From NCBI GenBank assembly GCA_963775085.1, contig CAVZHO010000020.1, forward strand, positions 62,001 through 126,000: 64,000 nt of DNA, written 5' to 3'. Positions within the stretch are counted from its first letter, which is position 1. Each line of letters opens with the position of its first letter. Origin of the DNA: JAAFIP01 sp963775085. Lineage in GTDB: Bacteria > Pseudomonadota > Gammaproteobacteria > Burkholderiales > Burkholderiaceae_C. A model generated the notes under the pieces. It worked only from the letters and a program-made list of their open reading frames with translations. It was not told the origin of the DNA and did no database searches. Both the position numbers and the translations under genes were made by a program. Below are positions 50,928 through 61,171 of this stretch, piece by piece.

Positions 50928-51707
50928 ATGCAAATCAGAAAAATCGCACTCGCCGCTTCACTCTTATGCCTCGCTTCCAGCGCAGCCTTTGCCCAGGCCA
51001 AAGCCGCCGAGCCAGACTACACCCTGTCCTACAACATCGGTGCAGTGACGGATTACCGCTTCCGTGGCATCTCGCAAACCTCCAAAAAACCCGCCATCCA
51101 AGGCGGCGTGGACTTCGCGCACAAAAGTGGCATCTACCTGGGTGCCTGGGCATCCAATGTGAAGTGGGTGAAAGACTTCAACGGCGCAACCAAAGGCTCG
51201 CTGGAGCTGGATCTGTATGGTGGCTACAAGGGCGAGATTGCCAAGGATCTGGGCTTTGATGTCGGCCTGGTTACGTACCAATACCCAGGCAACAATTCTG
51301 GTGGAGCGGGAACGCCCGGAGCGGGCAATTTTTCTAATGCCAACACCAATGAAATGTATGGAGCGTTGACCTTTGGTATGTTTACTGGCAAATACAGCCG
51401 TAGCCTGGGCGACTTCCTGGGCAACCTTAATACCAAAGGCAGTGGCTACCTTGACCTGAGCGCCGCAATCGACCTGGGCAATGGCGTCACTTTGACACCG
51501 CATCTGGGTCGCCAGACGGTTGCCAACACCTCCCCCGCGAACTACACCGACTACGCGCTGACGATTGCCAAAGACATGGGCAAAGGCTTGACCTTGACGG
51601 GTGCCATCACGGGTACCAATGCAAAAAGCGGCGGCTTCTATACTGATATCAACGGCAAATTTATCGCCAACAGTGCCTTGGCCCTCGGCGCAAAGTACAG
51701 CTTCTGA
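50928..51707 (+). CDS. TorF family putative porin
   Basis: 259 residues: signal peptide (LLCLASSAAFAQAKA, cleavage about residue 23), then an outer-membrane beta-barrel with YNIGAVTDYRFRGISQTS and alternating aromatic strands, ending with the C-terminal Phe of FIANSALALGAKYSF. This family (TIGR02001-like) is regularly placed directly before glnK-amtB, suggesting a role in passage of nitrogen compounds across the outer membrane. Sigma-54 promoter upstream. Confidence 0.9.
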   Translation: MQIRKIALAASLLCLASSAAFAQAKAAEPDYTLSYNIGAVTDYRFRGISQTSKKPAIQGGVDFAHKSGIYLGAWASNVKWVKDFNGATKGSLELDLYGGYKGEIAKDLGFDVGLVTYQYPGNNSGGAGTPGAGNFSNANTNEMYGALTFGMFTGKYSRSLGDFLGNLNTKGSGYLDLSAAIDLGNGVTLTPHLGRQTVANTSPANYTDYALTIAKDMGKGLTLTGAITGTNAKSGGFYTDINGKFIANSALALGAKYSF

Positions 51708-51730
51708 TAGCAAACTCCAGGAGAGCAACC

Positions 51731-52069
51731 ATGAAACTAGTCACCGCCATCATCAAACCGTTCAAGCTCGACGAGGTGCGTGAAACCCTCTCCGGCATGG
51801 GCGTGCAGGGTATTACCGTCACCGAGGTCAAGGGCTTTGGCCGCCAAAAGGGTCACACCGAGCTGTACCGGGGAGCCGAGTACGTAGTGGACTTTCTGCC
51901 CAAGGTGAAGATCGAGGCCGCCGTCTCGGACGAGCTGGTCGAGCGCGTGATCGAAGCCGTCGAGGGCGCAGCCCGCACCGGCAAGATCGGCGATGGCAAG
52001 ATTTTTGTTTACAACCTGGAGCAGGTCGTGCGCATCCGTACCGGCGAGACCGGCAAAGAAGCGCTGTAA
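51731..52069 (+). CDS. glnK: Nitrogen regulatory P-II protein GlnK
   Basis: 112 residues, the standard length. T-loop GFGRQKGHTELYRGAEYVVD carries Tyr51, the uridylylation site; B- and C-loops TGKIGDGKIFV and RTGETG are intact. It blocks the AmtB channel when nitrogen is plentiful. GGAGAG before the ATG. It lies 23 bases after the porin gene and 25 before amtB. Confidence 0.96.
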   Translation: MKLVTAIIKPFKLDEVRETLSGMGVQGITVTEVKGFGRQKGHTELYRGAEYVVDFLPKVKIEAAVSDELVERVIEAVEGAARTGKIGDGKIFVYNLEQVVRIRTGETGKEAL

Positions 52070-52094
52070 CCCGCCATAACAAGAGACTCACACA

Positions 52095-53657
52095 ATGAAA
52101 AAACTTTTTGTAGCCCTGGCCTTGGGGCTGGGATTGATGATGGGTGGCACGGCCACCATGGCGCAAACGGTGGCTCCGGCCGCCACGGCGGCAGCCCAAG
52201 CCAAACCGGCCGCAGACGCCGCACCCACAGCGACCACCTCAGCAGCGACCACCCCAGCAGCGGGTGCACCCGCAGCCGCTACAGTCGCCGCTGCGCCCGC
52301 AGCCGCTGCCCCGGCCAAACCGGTGCCCAACAAGGGCGACACCGCCTGGATGATGGTCGCCACCCTGCTGGTGATTTTGATGACAGTACCTGGCCTGGCC
52401 CTGTTCTATGGCGGCTTGGTGCGCAGCAAAAACATGCTGTCGGTACTGATGCAAGTGATGGTTACCTTCTCGCTCATTGTGGTGTTGTGGGTGATCTACG
52501 GCTACAGCTTTGCGTTCACCGAAGGCAACCAGTTCTTTGGTGGCACCAGCCGCTTGATGATGGGGGGCATCTGGGACAACGTCGCGGGTACCTTTGAAAA
52601 TGCCGCAACGTTCAGTAAGGGGGTCTACATTCCCGAGATCGTCTTTGCCGCTTTCCAGGCCACCTTTGCCGGCATCACCTGCTGCCTGATCGTGGGTGCC
52701 TTTGCCGAGCGCGCCAAGTTTGCCGCCGTGCTGGCCTTCATGGTGCTGTGGTTTACCTTCAGCTACCTGCCCATTGCCCACATGGTGTGGTTCTGGTCGG
52801 GCCCGGATGCCTACAAAGTGGCAGCTGATGTCGCTACCGAGAACGCCAAGGCCGGTATGGTCTGGCAGTGGGGCGCGCTGGACTTTGCAGGCGGCACCGT
52901 GGTGCACATCAACGCCGCCGTTGCAGGTATCGTCGGTGCATTCATGATTGGCAAGCGCATTGGCTACGGCAAAGAAGCCATGGCCCCGCACAGCCTGACG
53001 CTCACCATGGTCGGCGCGGCCCTGCTGTGGGTCGGCTGGTTTGGCTTTAACGCCGGTTCTGCGCTGGAAGCCAACGGCTTTGCTGCATTGGCCTTCATCA
53101 ACACCTTTGTCGCCACGGCAGCTGCCGTACTGGCCTGGTGTGTGGGCGAAGCGCTGCACAAAGGCAAGGCCTCGATGCTGGGGGCTGCCTCGGGTGCGGT
53201 GGCTGGCTTGGTTGCCATTACCCCTGCAGCCGGTAACGTCGGTGTCGGTGGCGCACTCATCATTGGCGCCGTCGCGGGCTTCCTGTGCCTGTGGGGTGTC
53301 AGCGGCCTGAAAAAGCTGCTGGGCGCGGACGACTCGCTGGATGTGTTTGGCGTGCACGGTGTCGGCGGTATCGTCGGCGCATTGCTGACCGGCGTGTTTG
53401 CTTCCCCCGCCTTGGGTGGCCCCAGCGCCATGAACGACTGGGTCACCGCCACCATGATGACGCCAGCCGAGTACAGCATTGGCAACCAGGTATGGATCCA
53501 GTTCAAAGCCGTCATGCTGACCATCGTGTGGTCGGGTGTGGTGTCGGTGATCGCCTACAAACTGGTAGACATGGTCATCGGCCTGCGCGTCTCGGAAGAA
53601 GACGAACGTGAAGGTCTGGACATTACGTCACACGGCGAGACGGCGTACAACCGCTGA
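52095..53657 (+). CDS. amtB: Ammonium transporter AmtB (with signal peptide)
   Basis: 520 residues. A signal peptide (about 1-23, GLGLMMGGTATMAQ) is followed by an unusually long Ala/Pro/Thr linker of roughly 50 residues (PAADAAPTATTSAATTPAAG and similar) before the first helix. The channel has LDFAGGTVVHINAAVAG (Asp and first His) and VHGVGGIVGALL (second His). It imports ammonium and is gated by the adjacent GlnK. This is the canonical copy of two Amt proteins in the window. Confidence 0.95.
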   Translation: MKKLFVALALGLGLMMGGTATMAQTVAPAATAAAQAKPAADAAPTATTSAATTPAAGAPAAATVAAAPAAAAPAKPVPNKGDTAWMMVATLLVILMTVPGLALFYGGLVRSKNMLSVLMQVMVTFSLIVVLWVIYGYSFAFTEGNQFFGGTSRLMMGGIWDNVAGTFENAATFSKGVYIPEIVFAAFQATFAGITCCLIVGAFAERAKFAAVLAFMVLWFTFSYLPIAHMVWFWSGPDAYKVAADVATENAKAGMVWQWGALDFAGGTVVHINAAVAGIVGAFMIGKRIGYGKEAMAPHSLTLTMVGAALLWVGWFGFNAGSALEANGFAALAFINTFVATAAAVLAWCVGEALHKGKASMLGAASGAVAGLVAITPAAGNVGVGGALIIGAVAGFLCLWGVSGLKKLLGADDSLDVFGVHGVGGIVGALLTGVFASPALGGPSAMNDWVTATMMTPAEYSIGNQVWIQFKAVMLTIVWSGVVSVIAYKLVDMVIGLRVSEEDEREGLDITSHGETAYNR

Positions 53658-53686
53658 TCCGGTCAATTAAACCCCCCATAGTTTGA

Positions 53687-53713
53687 GACCCGCCTGGTGC
53701 GGGTCTTTTTTTT
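53687..53713 (+). terminator. Intrinsic terminator of the glnK-amtB operon
   Basis: GACCCGC/GCGGGTC stem with a 5-base loop and eight T residues. Confidence 0.92.
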
Positions 53714-53762
53714 ATGGGTAATGTGGGGTAAGCTGTGCAAATCGCATATCCATGGAGTCCTT

Positions 53763-54491
53763 ATGAGTGATGCAAACCTCTTTGGTAAATTTGTCCCCGG
53801 CTTTGATTTTTTACAAAGCCTGGCCAAAGGCGCGGCTGGCAGCATTCCGCAGATGCCCAGCCCCGCCAGCTGGGTGGCGCCTACGCTGAACGTCGAAGAG
53901 CTGGACAAGCGCATCAGCGAGCTTAAAACCGTGCAGTTCTGGCTGGAGCAAAACGGCAAGGCATTGGCGGCTACCATCACGGCACTCGAGGTGCAGAAGA
54001 TGACGCTGGCCACCCTCAAGGGCATGAACTTCAACATGGGCGACCTGGCCAATGCTTTCAAGCTCAAGGCCGCTGACACCATGGCCAGCGCTATGGGTAG
54101 CGCTAAAGAGAAAGTGGCAGAAACCGCAGCACCACAGCAAAGCGCCAAACCCGCTGCTCGCAAAAAACCCAACAGCAAAGCCACCGCCCCGTCTGCCAGC
54201 GCGACAGGCTTGATTGATCCGATGCAGCTATGGGGATCGCTCACGCAACAGTTCAGCCAGATCGCCAGCAGCGCCATGAAAGACGCGGCCAAGCAAACGG
54301 CGATCGACACCACTAAAAATATGGCCAAGGCCATGACCGAGACAGCGCTCCATACCGCCAAGACGGCGGGCACGGCCGCCGCACAGACGATGCAGCGCAT
54401 GGCGTCCACGGGCAAATCTTCTGCCACCTCTGGCGCTCCTAAAAAAAGAGCTGCTAACGTCCGTACATCAACGACTAAGGGCAAAAAATAG
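53763..54491 (+). CDS. phaM: PhaM-family polyhydroxyalkanoate granule regulatory protein
   Basis: 242 residues. The N-terminal part FVPGFDFLQSLAKGAAG, WVAPTLNVEELDKRISELK, VQFWLEQNGKALAATI and ALEVQKMTLATLKGMN matches PhaM, which activates PHA synthase and links granules to the nucleoid. The C-terminal half is an Ala- and Lys-rich, histone-like tail ending RAANVRTSTTKGKK, in keeping with DNA binding. Its last residues (about 224-240) are encoded by a dispersed repeat copy. The FIST gene overlaps the stop codon by one base. Confidence 0.88.
   Translation: MSDANLFGKFVPGFDFLQSLAKGAAGSIPQMPSPASWVAPTLNVEELDKRISELKTVQFWLEQNGKALAATITALEVQKMTLATLKGMNFNMGDLANAFKLKAADTMASAMGSAKEKVAETAAPQQSAKPAARKKPNSKATAPSASATGLIDPMQLWGSLTQQFSQIASSAMKDAAKQTAIDTTKNMAKAMTETALHTAKTAGTAAAQTMQRMASTGKSSATSGAPKKRAANVRTSTTKGKK
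54434..54481 (+). repeat. Dispersed palindromic repeat, copy 13 (3' end of phaM)
   Basis: Diverged copy: GCTCCTAAAAAAAGAGCTGC then TAACGTCCGTACATCAACGA and CTAAGGGC. The hairpin is weak but the 5' half fits; it is read in the common frame and ends just before the phaM stop. Confidence 0.6.
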
Positions 54492-55786
54492 TGAAAAAAC
54501 TGTTTCCGTTTGGGCACGCCACGCACCCGCAGTGGCGTATGGCGGCGGGCCTCGTGCTGGCGCAGCTACGGGCGCAGATGGCGCTGCACGACTATGCCCA
54601 GCAGCCTACGCTGGCGGTGCTCTACATCACCGACCATTACGCCGCCCAGGCCGAGGCCATTTTGGAGCATTTAAGTGCCGAGCTGCCCACGGTCACGGAC
54701 TGGTCGGGCACGGTGGGTGTGGGCATTGCGTCCAATAACGTCGAGTATTTTGATGAACCCGCACTGGCCGTGATGCTGTGCGAGCTGCCCGCAGGCCAGT
54801 ACCGCGTGTTCAGTGGCGTAGCGCCACTGGATTCGCACAAAGGCTTTTTTGATGCGCACACCGCGTTGGTGCATGCCGACGGCGGCACACCCGATTTGCC
54901 CGACTTATTGCACGAGCTGGCGCAGCGCACCCACACCGGATATTTGTTTGGCGGTCTGGCCAGCAGCCGCAGTGAGACCGTGCAGTTTGCCATCAGTGGC
55001 AACGGCAATGTGCGGGGGCAGGGCAAGGCCAGTGGAGTGTTCCATGGCGGCCTGAGCGGTGTGGCCTTTGGCGAAGGTGTGGCCATGCTGTCCCGGGTGA
55101 CGCAGGGCTGCGAACCCATCCTCTTGGCAGGCGGTGCACACAGCAGCAAAAAATCGCCCGCCCGCGTGGTGACTGCCTGTGACGGCAATGTGGTGACCGA
55201 GCTGGATGGCCAGAGCGCGCTGGATGTGCTGCTGCAAGACCTTGGCGTGAGCCTGGCGCAGCCGCGGGAGGCGCTGGACAAGCTGCGCCATACCTTGGTG
55301 GGCCTGACCAACGAAGGCGACAGCGCCATGACAGCGGTGGGCAACTTTGGCGTAGACACCCGCGTGCGCCACATCATTGGGCTGGACCCGGCGCGTAAGG
55401 GCGTGGCCGTGGCCGAAATGGTCAAACCGGGCAGCACCATTGTGTTTTGCAGCCGCAACCCCGAGGCAGCGCGGCGTGACCTGGTGCGCATTTGCGCCGA
55501 GATCCGCGAAGAGCTGGAACCGGCGGAGCGGTCTCTCGAAGTCGCCACGCATTTGGCAGCCGATAGCCTAGATGCCACGCCCACTGCGGGGCGCCATATT
55601 GCGGGTGCCATCTACATTAGTTGTGCAGGCCGGGGCGGCCCCCACTTCGGTGCGCCCAGCGCCGAGCTGCAAATCGTGCGCCGCGCTTTGGGTGATGTAC
55701 CCTTGGTGGGGTTTTTTGCGGGTGGCGAGATTGCCCACCAGCACCTGTATGGCTACACCGGCGTGCTGACGGTGTTTATGGCCTAG
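54491..55786 (+). CDS. FIST sensory domain protein
   Basis: 431 residues with FIST N (about 30-215: YITDHYAAQAEAILEHL, WSGTVGVGIASNNVEYFDEP, TGYLFGGLASSRSE) and FIST C (about 235-410: GRGGPHFGAPSAELQIVRRA, VPLVGFFAGGEIAHQHLYGYTGVLTVF). FIST domains bind small ligands such as amino acids in signalling proteins. No output domain is attached. The start is GTG 54491, overlapping the phaM stop, so the two are translationally coupled; the meaning of that pairing is unknown. Confidence 0.9.
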   Translation: MKKLFPFGHATHPQWRMAAGLVLAQLRAQMALHDYAQQPTLAVLYITDHYAAQAEAILEHLSAELPTVTDWSGTVGVGIASNNVEYFDEPALAVMLCELPAGQYRVFSGVAPLDSHKGFFDAHTALVHADGGTPDLPDLLHELAQRTHTGYLFGGLASSRSETVQFAISGNGNVRGQGKASGVFHGGLSGVAFGEGVAMLSRVTQGCEPILLAGGAHSSKKSPARVVTACDGNVVTELDGQSALDVLLQDLGVSLAQPREALDKLRHTLVGLTNEGDSAMTAVGNFGVDTRVRHIIGLDPARKGVAVAEMVKPGSTIVFCSRNPEAARRDLVRICAEIREELEPAERSLEVATHLAADSLDATPTAGRHIAGAIYISCAGRGGPHFGAPSAELQIVRRALGDVPLVGFFAGGEIAHQHLYGYTGVLTVFMA

Positions 55787-55918
55787 CGCTGGCCCGTGCA
55801 TGGGTAGCATGCCGTAGTACTGGCGGTAGTGCACCCTGCGGCTTTACCAACGTTTCAGTGGCCAGCGCCGCACGCCTTGACACTCGCGGCCATGTTCAAC
55901 CACTACTGCGTGTCATCC

Positions 55919-56818
55919 ATGGCCACTTCGTCGCTTCGTTCCACGTCCGCTGCTTCCTCGGTGCGCGCACCGCTGCCCCTGCGGCGCATGCCGCTGACGG
56001 CCTCCGAAAAACGCCTCTGCACCATCGCCGCCGTACTTGCTGCGCTGGCCGTATTGGGCGCACTGTTTGCTAAAGAGCTGGCCGCCTTGACTGCCACGCT
56101 GGGCCTTCAACTCAACGCCCACGGCCACACCCACCTCTATGCGCATGGCCACCCGTTTGTCGATGCCCGCACGTTGTGGGGCATCCCCAATGCGATGGAT
56201 GTGCTGAGCAACCTGCCCTTCGTGCTGCTGGGAGCATGGGGCCTGGGCAGTGTGTACCGCGTGCGTACACTGCCCACGGCCACGCGGGTATCCAGCAGCG
56301 TGTTTTTTATCGGCTTTTTGCTGACCTGCGCCAGTTCCAGCTTCTACCACTGGGCACCCGATGCCTGGGGTTTGGCCGTTGACCGCGCAGGCATGGCCTT
56401 TGCGTTTGCCGGCGTGCTGGGCCTGGCTGCGGCCGAGCGGGTCAGCCAACGCGCCGCGCCTTGGATGTGCGGCGGTGTGTTGCTGGCGGCCCTGCTGTCG
56501 ATCGGGTTGACCTATGCCAAGGGTGCAATTGCGCCGTGGGCGGTGGTGCAGTTTGGCGGCATGGCCGTAGTGCTGTGGGCGGCCACGCTGCGCGCGCAGC
56601 CTGGCGCTATAGGCGTCCGCTGGGGCGTGTTGATTGCCATCTATGCGCTGGCCAAGCTGCTGGAGCTGGGCGACGCGGCGGTCTTTCAAGCCACCCAGGG
56701 CCTTGTTTCGGGGCACAGCCTCAAGCACGTTGCCGCCAGCCTGGCCGCGTTGCCGGTGATCTTTGCGTTGCGACATAATGCATTACAGTTTGAAACAGTT
56801 GCTGCCGGGCTGGCGTAA
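55919..56818 (+). CDS. CREST/alkaline ceramidase-like membrane protein
   Basis: 299 residues with about seven membrane helices. PNAMDVLSNLPFVLLGAWGL, LLTCASSSFYHWAPDAWGLAVDR and GHSLKHVAASLAAL supply the Ser, His, Asp and C-terminal HxxxH expected of the CREST superfamily of metal-dependent membrane hydrolases (ceramidases, Per1, PAQR). Actual substrate is unknown. An early His-rich loop (NAHGHTHLYAHGHPFVDA) is notable. Start uncertain: in-frame ATGs at 55829, 55892, 55919 and 55988; none has a good ribosome binding site. Confidence 0.75.
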   Translation: MATSSLRSTSAASSVRAPLPLRRMPLTASEKRLCTIAAVLAALAVLGALFAKELAALTATLGLQLNAHGHTHLYAHGHPFVDARTLWGIPNAMDVLSNLPFVLLGAWGLGSVYRVRTLPTATRVSSSVFFIGFLLTCASSSFYHWAPDAWGLAVDRAGMAFAFAGVLGLAAAERVSQRAAPWMCGGVLLAALLSIGLTYAKGAIAPWAVVQFGGMAVVLWAATLRAQPGAIGVRWGVLIAIYALAKLLELGDAAVFQATQGLVSGHSLKHVAASLAALPVIFALRHNALQFETVAAGLA

Positions 56819-56853
56819 CGCAACGGCACATCGAACCACTGTTCAGGAGCTCC

Positions 56854-58818
56854 ATGCCAATTTCTAGCACCGCTGCCAGCATCGCCGCGCCCCCGGACGT
56901 GCACGACCACCCCAACCAGTTTGCGCTGCTCACCCAGCGCCGCTTTGCGCCTTTCTTCTGGACGCAGTTTGCCGGTGCCGCCAACGACAACCTGTTCAAG
57001 TTCGCCTTCACCGTCATGGTCACCTACCAGCTCAGCATCAGCTGGATGCAGCCTGCCATGGCCGGGCTGGTGATTGGCGCGCTGTTTATTCTGCCGTTCC
57101 TGCTGTTCAGCGCCACCAGCGGCCAGGTGACCGACAAGTACGACAAAACCCGGGTCATCCGCTTTGTAAAAAACCTGGAGATCGGCATCATGCTGCTGGC
57201 GGCCTTTGGTTTTTCCACGGCCAATGTGCCGGTGCTGCTGGCTTGCACCTTCTTGATGGGCCTGCACTCCACGCTGTTTGGCCCGGTCAAGTTTGCCTAC
57301 ATGCCCCAGGTGCTGAGCGAGCGCGAGCTGACCGGTGGCAACGGCATGGTCGAGATGGGCACCTTTGTGGCCATTTTGGCGGGCAACATCGTGGGCGGCC
57401 TGCTGGTGGCCCTGCCGCAGGTGGGGCCTACCTATGTCGCTATTGCTTGCGTAGCAGCGGCCTTGGTAGGGCGGGTGATGGCGCAGTTCATCCCGGCCGT
57501 GCCCGCCACCGACCCGAAGCTCACAATCAACTGGAACCCCATCACCGAAACGATGGCCAACCTCAAGCTGGCGCATGGCAACATCGTGGTGTTCCGCTCG
57601 CTGCTGGGCATCAGCTGGATGTGGTTTTTTGGCGCGGTGTTTTTAAGCCAGTTCCCCAGCTTTGCCAAGGAGGTGCTGCACGGCAGCAGCCAGGTCGCCT
57701 CGCTGCTGCTGGTGGTGTTCTCTATCGGCATCGCCATCGGCTCGCTGCTGTGTGAAACGCTGAGCCGCCGTCACGTAGAAATTGGCCTGGTGCCCCTGGG
57801 AGCCATCGGCATGAGCGTGTTTTCGATTGACCTGTACTTTACCTCGCGCGGCTTGCCCATGAGCAGCGAGTTGAGCATCGCGCAGTTCATCGGCATGAGC
57901 GCACACTGGCGCGTGATGGCCGACCTGGCCCTGCTCAGCCTGTTTGCCGGCCTGTACAGCGTGCCCATGTATGCGCTCATCCAGCTGCGCAGCCTGCCCA
58001 CGCACCGCGCGCGCATCATCGCTGCCAACAATATCATGAACGCGCTGTTCATGATCGCCAGCTCGGTGATGGCCGGTGCCCTGCTGGGCGCACACTTCAG
58101 CATCCCGCAGATATTTCTGTTCACCGGCCTGGCCAACGCCGTGGTGGCGTTTTATATCTTCATGCTGGTGCCAGAATACTTTTTGCGCTTTATCGCCTGG
58201 GTCTTGTCGCATCTGGTCTATCGCTTCAAGATCACCGGCGACCAACATATCCCGGTAGAGGGCGCAGCCATCCTGACCTGCAACCATGTCAGCTTCATCG
58301 ATGCCGTTCTGCTGATGGCCGCCAGCCCGCGCCCGATCCGCTTCGTCATGGACCACCGCATCTTCCAGATCCCCGTGCTGGGCTGGCTATTCAAGCTGGC
58401 CAAGGCCATCCCCATCGCATCCAAGAATGAAGACTCGGTAGCCTACGAGCGCGCCTTTACCGAAGCGCAAAAGGTGCTGCAAGAGGGCGACCTGCTGGCG
58501 ATCTTCCCCGAAGGCGGCATCACCAAAGACGGCCAGTTGCAAGAGTTCAAAGGCGGCATCATGAAAATCCTGGAAGACGCCAAAGCCCAGGGCATAGAGC
58601 CGCCCGTTATCCCCATGGCGCTGACCAATCTGTGGGGCAGCTACTTCAGCCGTATCGAAAAAGGCGGCGCCATGGTGCGGCCCTTTCGGCGTGGCGTGTT
58701 CAGCCGGGTGGTGTTGAATGTGGGGGTGCCGATGGCAGCGCATGCAACGCAACCGGCAATACTGCGCGAGCGTGTTGCCACACTGATGGGCGCAACGCCT
58801 GCAATGCGCAAGTTATAG
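56854..58818 (+). CDS. MFS transporter fused to a 1-acyl-glycerol-3-phosphate acyltransferase-type domain
   Basis: 654 residues. Residues about 20-435 are an LplT-like MFS transporter (FFWTQFAGAANDNLFKFAFT, LFGPVKFAYMPQVL). Residues about 450-640 are a PlsC-type acyltransferase with the NHVSFID motif (HxxxxD), FPEGGITKDG and PVIPMALTN. This pairing matches the LplT-Aas lysophospholipid flip and re-acylation route, here lacking the acyl-ACP synthetase part of Aas. Good AGGAG site before the ATG. Confidence 0.9.
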   Translation: MPISSTAASIAAPPDVHDHPNQFALLTQRRFAPFFWTQFAGAANDNLFKFAFTVMVTYQLSISWMQPAMAGLVIGALFILPFLLFSATSGQVTDKYDKTRVIRFVKNLEIGIMLLAAFGFSTANVPVLLACTFLMGLHSTLFGPVKFAYMPQVLSERELTGGNGMVEMGTFVAILAGNIVGGLLVALPQVGPTYVAIACVAAALVGRVMAQFIPAVPATDPKLTINWNPITETMANLKLAHGNIVVFRSLLGISWMWFFGAVFLSQFPSFAKEVLHGSSQVASLLLVVFSIGIAIGSLLCETLSRRHVEIGLVPLGAIGMSVFSIDLYFTSRGLPMSSELSIAQFIGMSAHWRVMADLALLSLFAGLYSVPMYALIQLRSLPTHRARIIAANNIMNALFMIASSVMAGALLGAHFSIPQIFLFTGLANAVVAFYIFMLVPEYFLRFIAWVLSHLVYRFKITGDQHIPVEGAAILTCNHVSFIDAVLLMAASPRPIRFVMDHRIFQIPVLGWLFKLAKAIPIASKNEDSVAYERAFTEAQKVLQEGDLLAIFPEGGITKDGQLQEFKGGIMKILEDAKAQGIEPPVIPMALTNLWGSYFSRIEKGGAMVRPFRRGVFSRVVLNVGVPMAAHATQPAILRERVATLMGATPAMRKL

Positions 58819-58847
58819 TGGCATATTGGCATCTAGACCCATGAAAC

Positions 58848-58880
58848 AATGCGCAAGCAGCTACTGAATAAATAGCGTAA
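58848..58880 (-). repeat. Partial copy of the dispersed repeat
   Basis: CGCAAGCAGCTACTGAATAA then ATAGCG matches the A/T-rich half of reverse copies without the GTCC/GGAC hairpin. It lies in the leader of the zinc-ribbon gene. Confidence 0.45.
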
Positions 58881-58896
58881 CGAAGGAAAAACCATC

Positions 58897-59946
58897 ATGA
58901 GTAAATCCCTGCGACTATCGGAAAAATGGTTTCGCCGTGGCCTGTGGCTGGTGGCGCTGGTCTTTGCCGGCTTCCTGATTGGCCTGGGCTCTACCATCGT
59001 AGGCGATCTGCCGCGTGTAGAAAAGCAGCTGCAAGTGGACGACTTTATCGACCGTGCGCAGGCAGAGCCCCTGCGCGCCAGTATCAAAGCGGCAGGCCGC
59101 GCGGAGCGCGATGCAGACGAGGCTTTGCAGCAGGCCCAGCTCAAACTCAAGTCGGCCCGTGCCGACTCGGCCGCTGCCCGCGAGACCTTTAACAACTGGA
59201 TCGCTACCCGAGGCGCTACCCAGCAAAGCGCGCAAGACCCCGAGGTGATTTCGCGCACCCGTGTGCTCGACAGCCTGAAAATCACCGAGCGCGCAGCCCA
59301 GGTGAAAGTAGAGGCGCAGGAGCAAGCGGCATTGGACGCTCGCCAAGGAGCAGCTCGCGAGCAGCAAAAACTGCAAGAACTGGAGCAAGCCGCGCGCACC
59401 CAGCTCACTGCCCAATACCGCAAAGTAGAGCTGCGCGTGTTCCTGTACCGCATGGCACTCACACTTCCGCTTTTGGCCATTGCGGGTTGGCTGTTTGTCA
59501 AAAAACGCAAGGGCACCTACTGGCCATTTGTCTGGGGCTTTATCTTCTTTGCGCTGTTTGCCTTCTTCGTTGAGCTGGTGCCTTACCTGCCCAGCTACGG
59601 CGGCTATGTGCGCTATATCGTCGGCATCGGCATCACGGTGCTAGTTGGCCGCTACGCCATCCTTGCGCTGAACCGCTACCTTGAAAAGCAAAAACTCGCC
59701 GAGGCCATGCCTGATATGCAGCGCCGCGAAGAGCTGAGCTACGACGTTGCACTGGTACGGCTGTCCAAAGGCGTATGCCCCGGCTGTGAGCGGGCAGTAG
59801 ACTTGAAAGATAAAACCAACGATTTTTGCCCTCACTGCGGCATTGGCCTGCATGACCATTGCGGTAAATGCCAAACCCGCAAAAGCGCCTTCGCCAAGTT
59901 TTGCCATGCTTGTGGTACCGGGGCCAAGCTGCTGCCAGTGGGATAG
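58897..59946 (+). CDS. Membrane protein with coiled coil and C-terminal zinc ribbons
   Basis: 349 residues, family not recognised by name. One membrane segment at about 17-35 (LVALVFAGFLIGLG), a coiled coil of about 50-180 rich in Ala, Gln and Glu, then three membrane helices (about 188-265). The C-terminal cytoplasmic region has zinc-binding pairs CPGCERAVDL, CPHCGIGLHDHCGKC and FCHACGTGAK. The topology suggests a large periplasmic coiled coil between helix 1 and helix 2. Zinc ribbons often serve in protein contacts. Stand-alone gene. Confidence 0.78.
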   Translation: MSKSLRLSEKWFRRGLWLVALVFAGFLIGLGSTIVGDLPRVEKQLQVDDFIDRAQAEPLRASIKAAGRAERDADEALQQAQLKLKSARADSAAARETFNNWIATRGATQQSAQDPEVISRTRVLDSLKITERAAQVKVEAQEQAALDARQGAAREQQKLQELEQAARTQLTAQYRKVELRVFLYRMALTLPLLAIAGWLFVKKRKGTYWPFVWGFIFFALFAFFVELVPYLPSYGGYVRYIVGIGITVLVGRYAILALNRYLEKQKLAEAMPDMQRREELSYDVALVRLSKGVCPGCERAVDLKDKTNDFCPHCGIGLHDHCGKCQTRKSAFAKFCHACGTGAKLLPVG

Positions 59947-59950
59947 CAGG

Positions 59951-61147
<1,197 letters not shown>

Positions 61148-61171
61148 GATGTTTGGCAAGCGGTTTGATTT

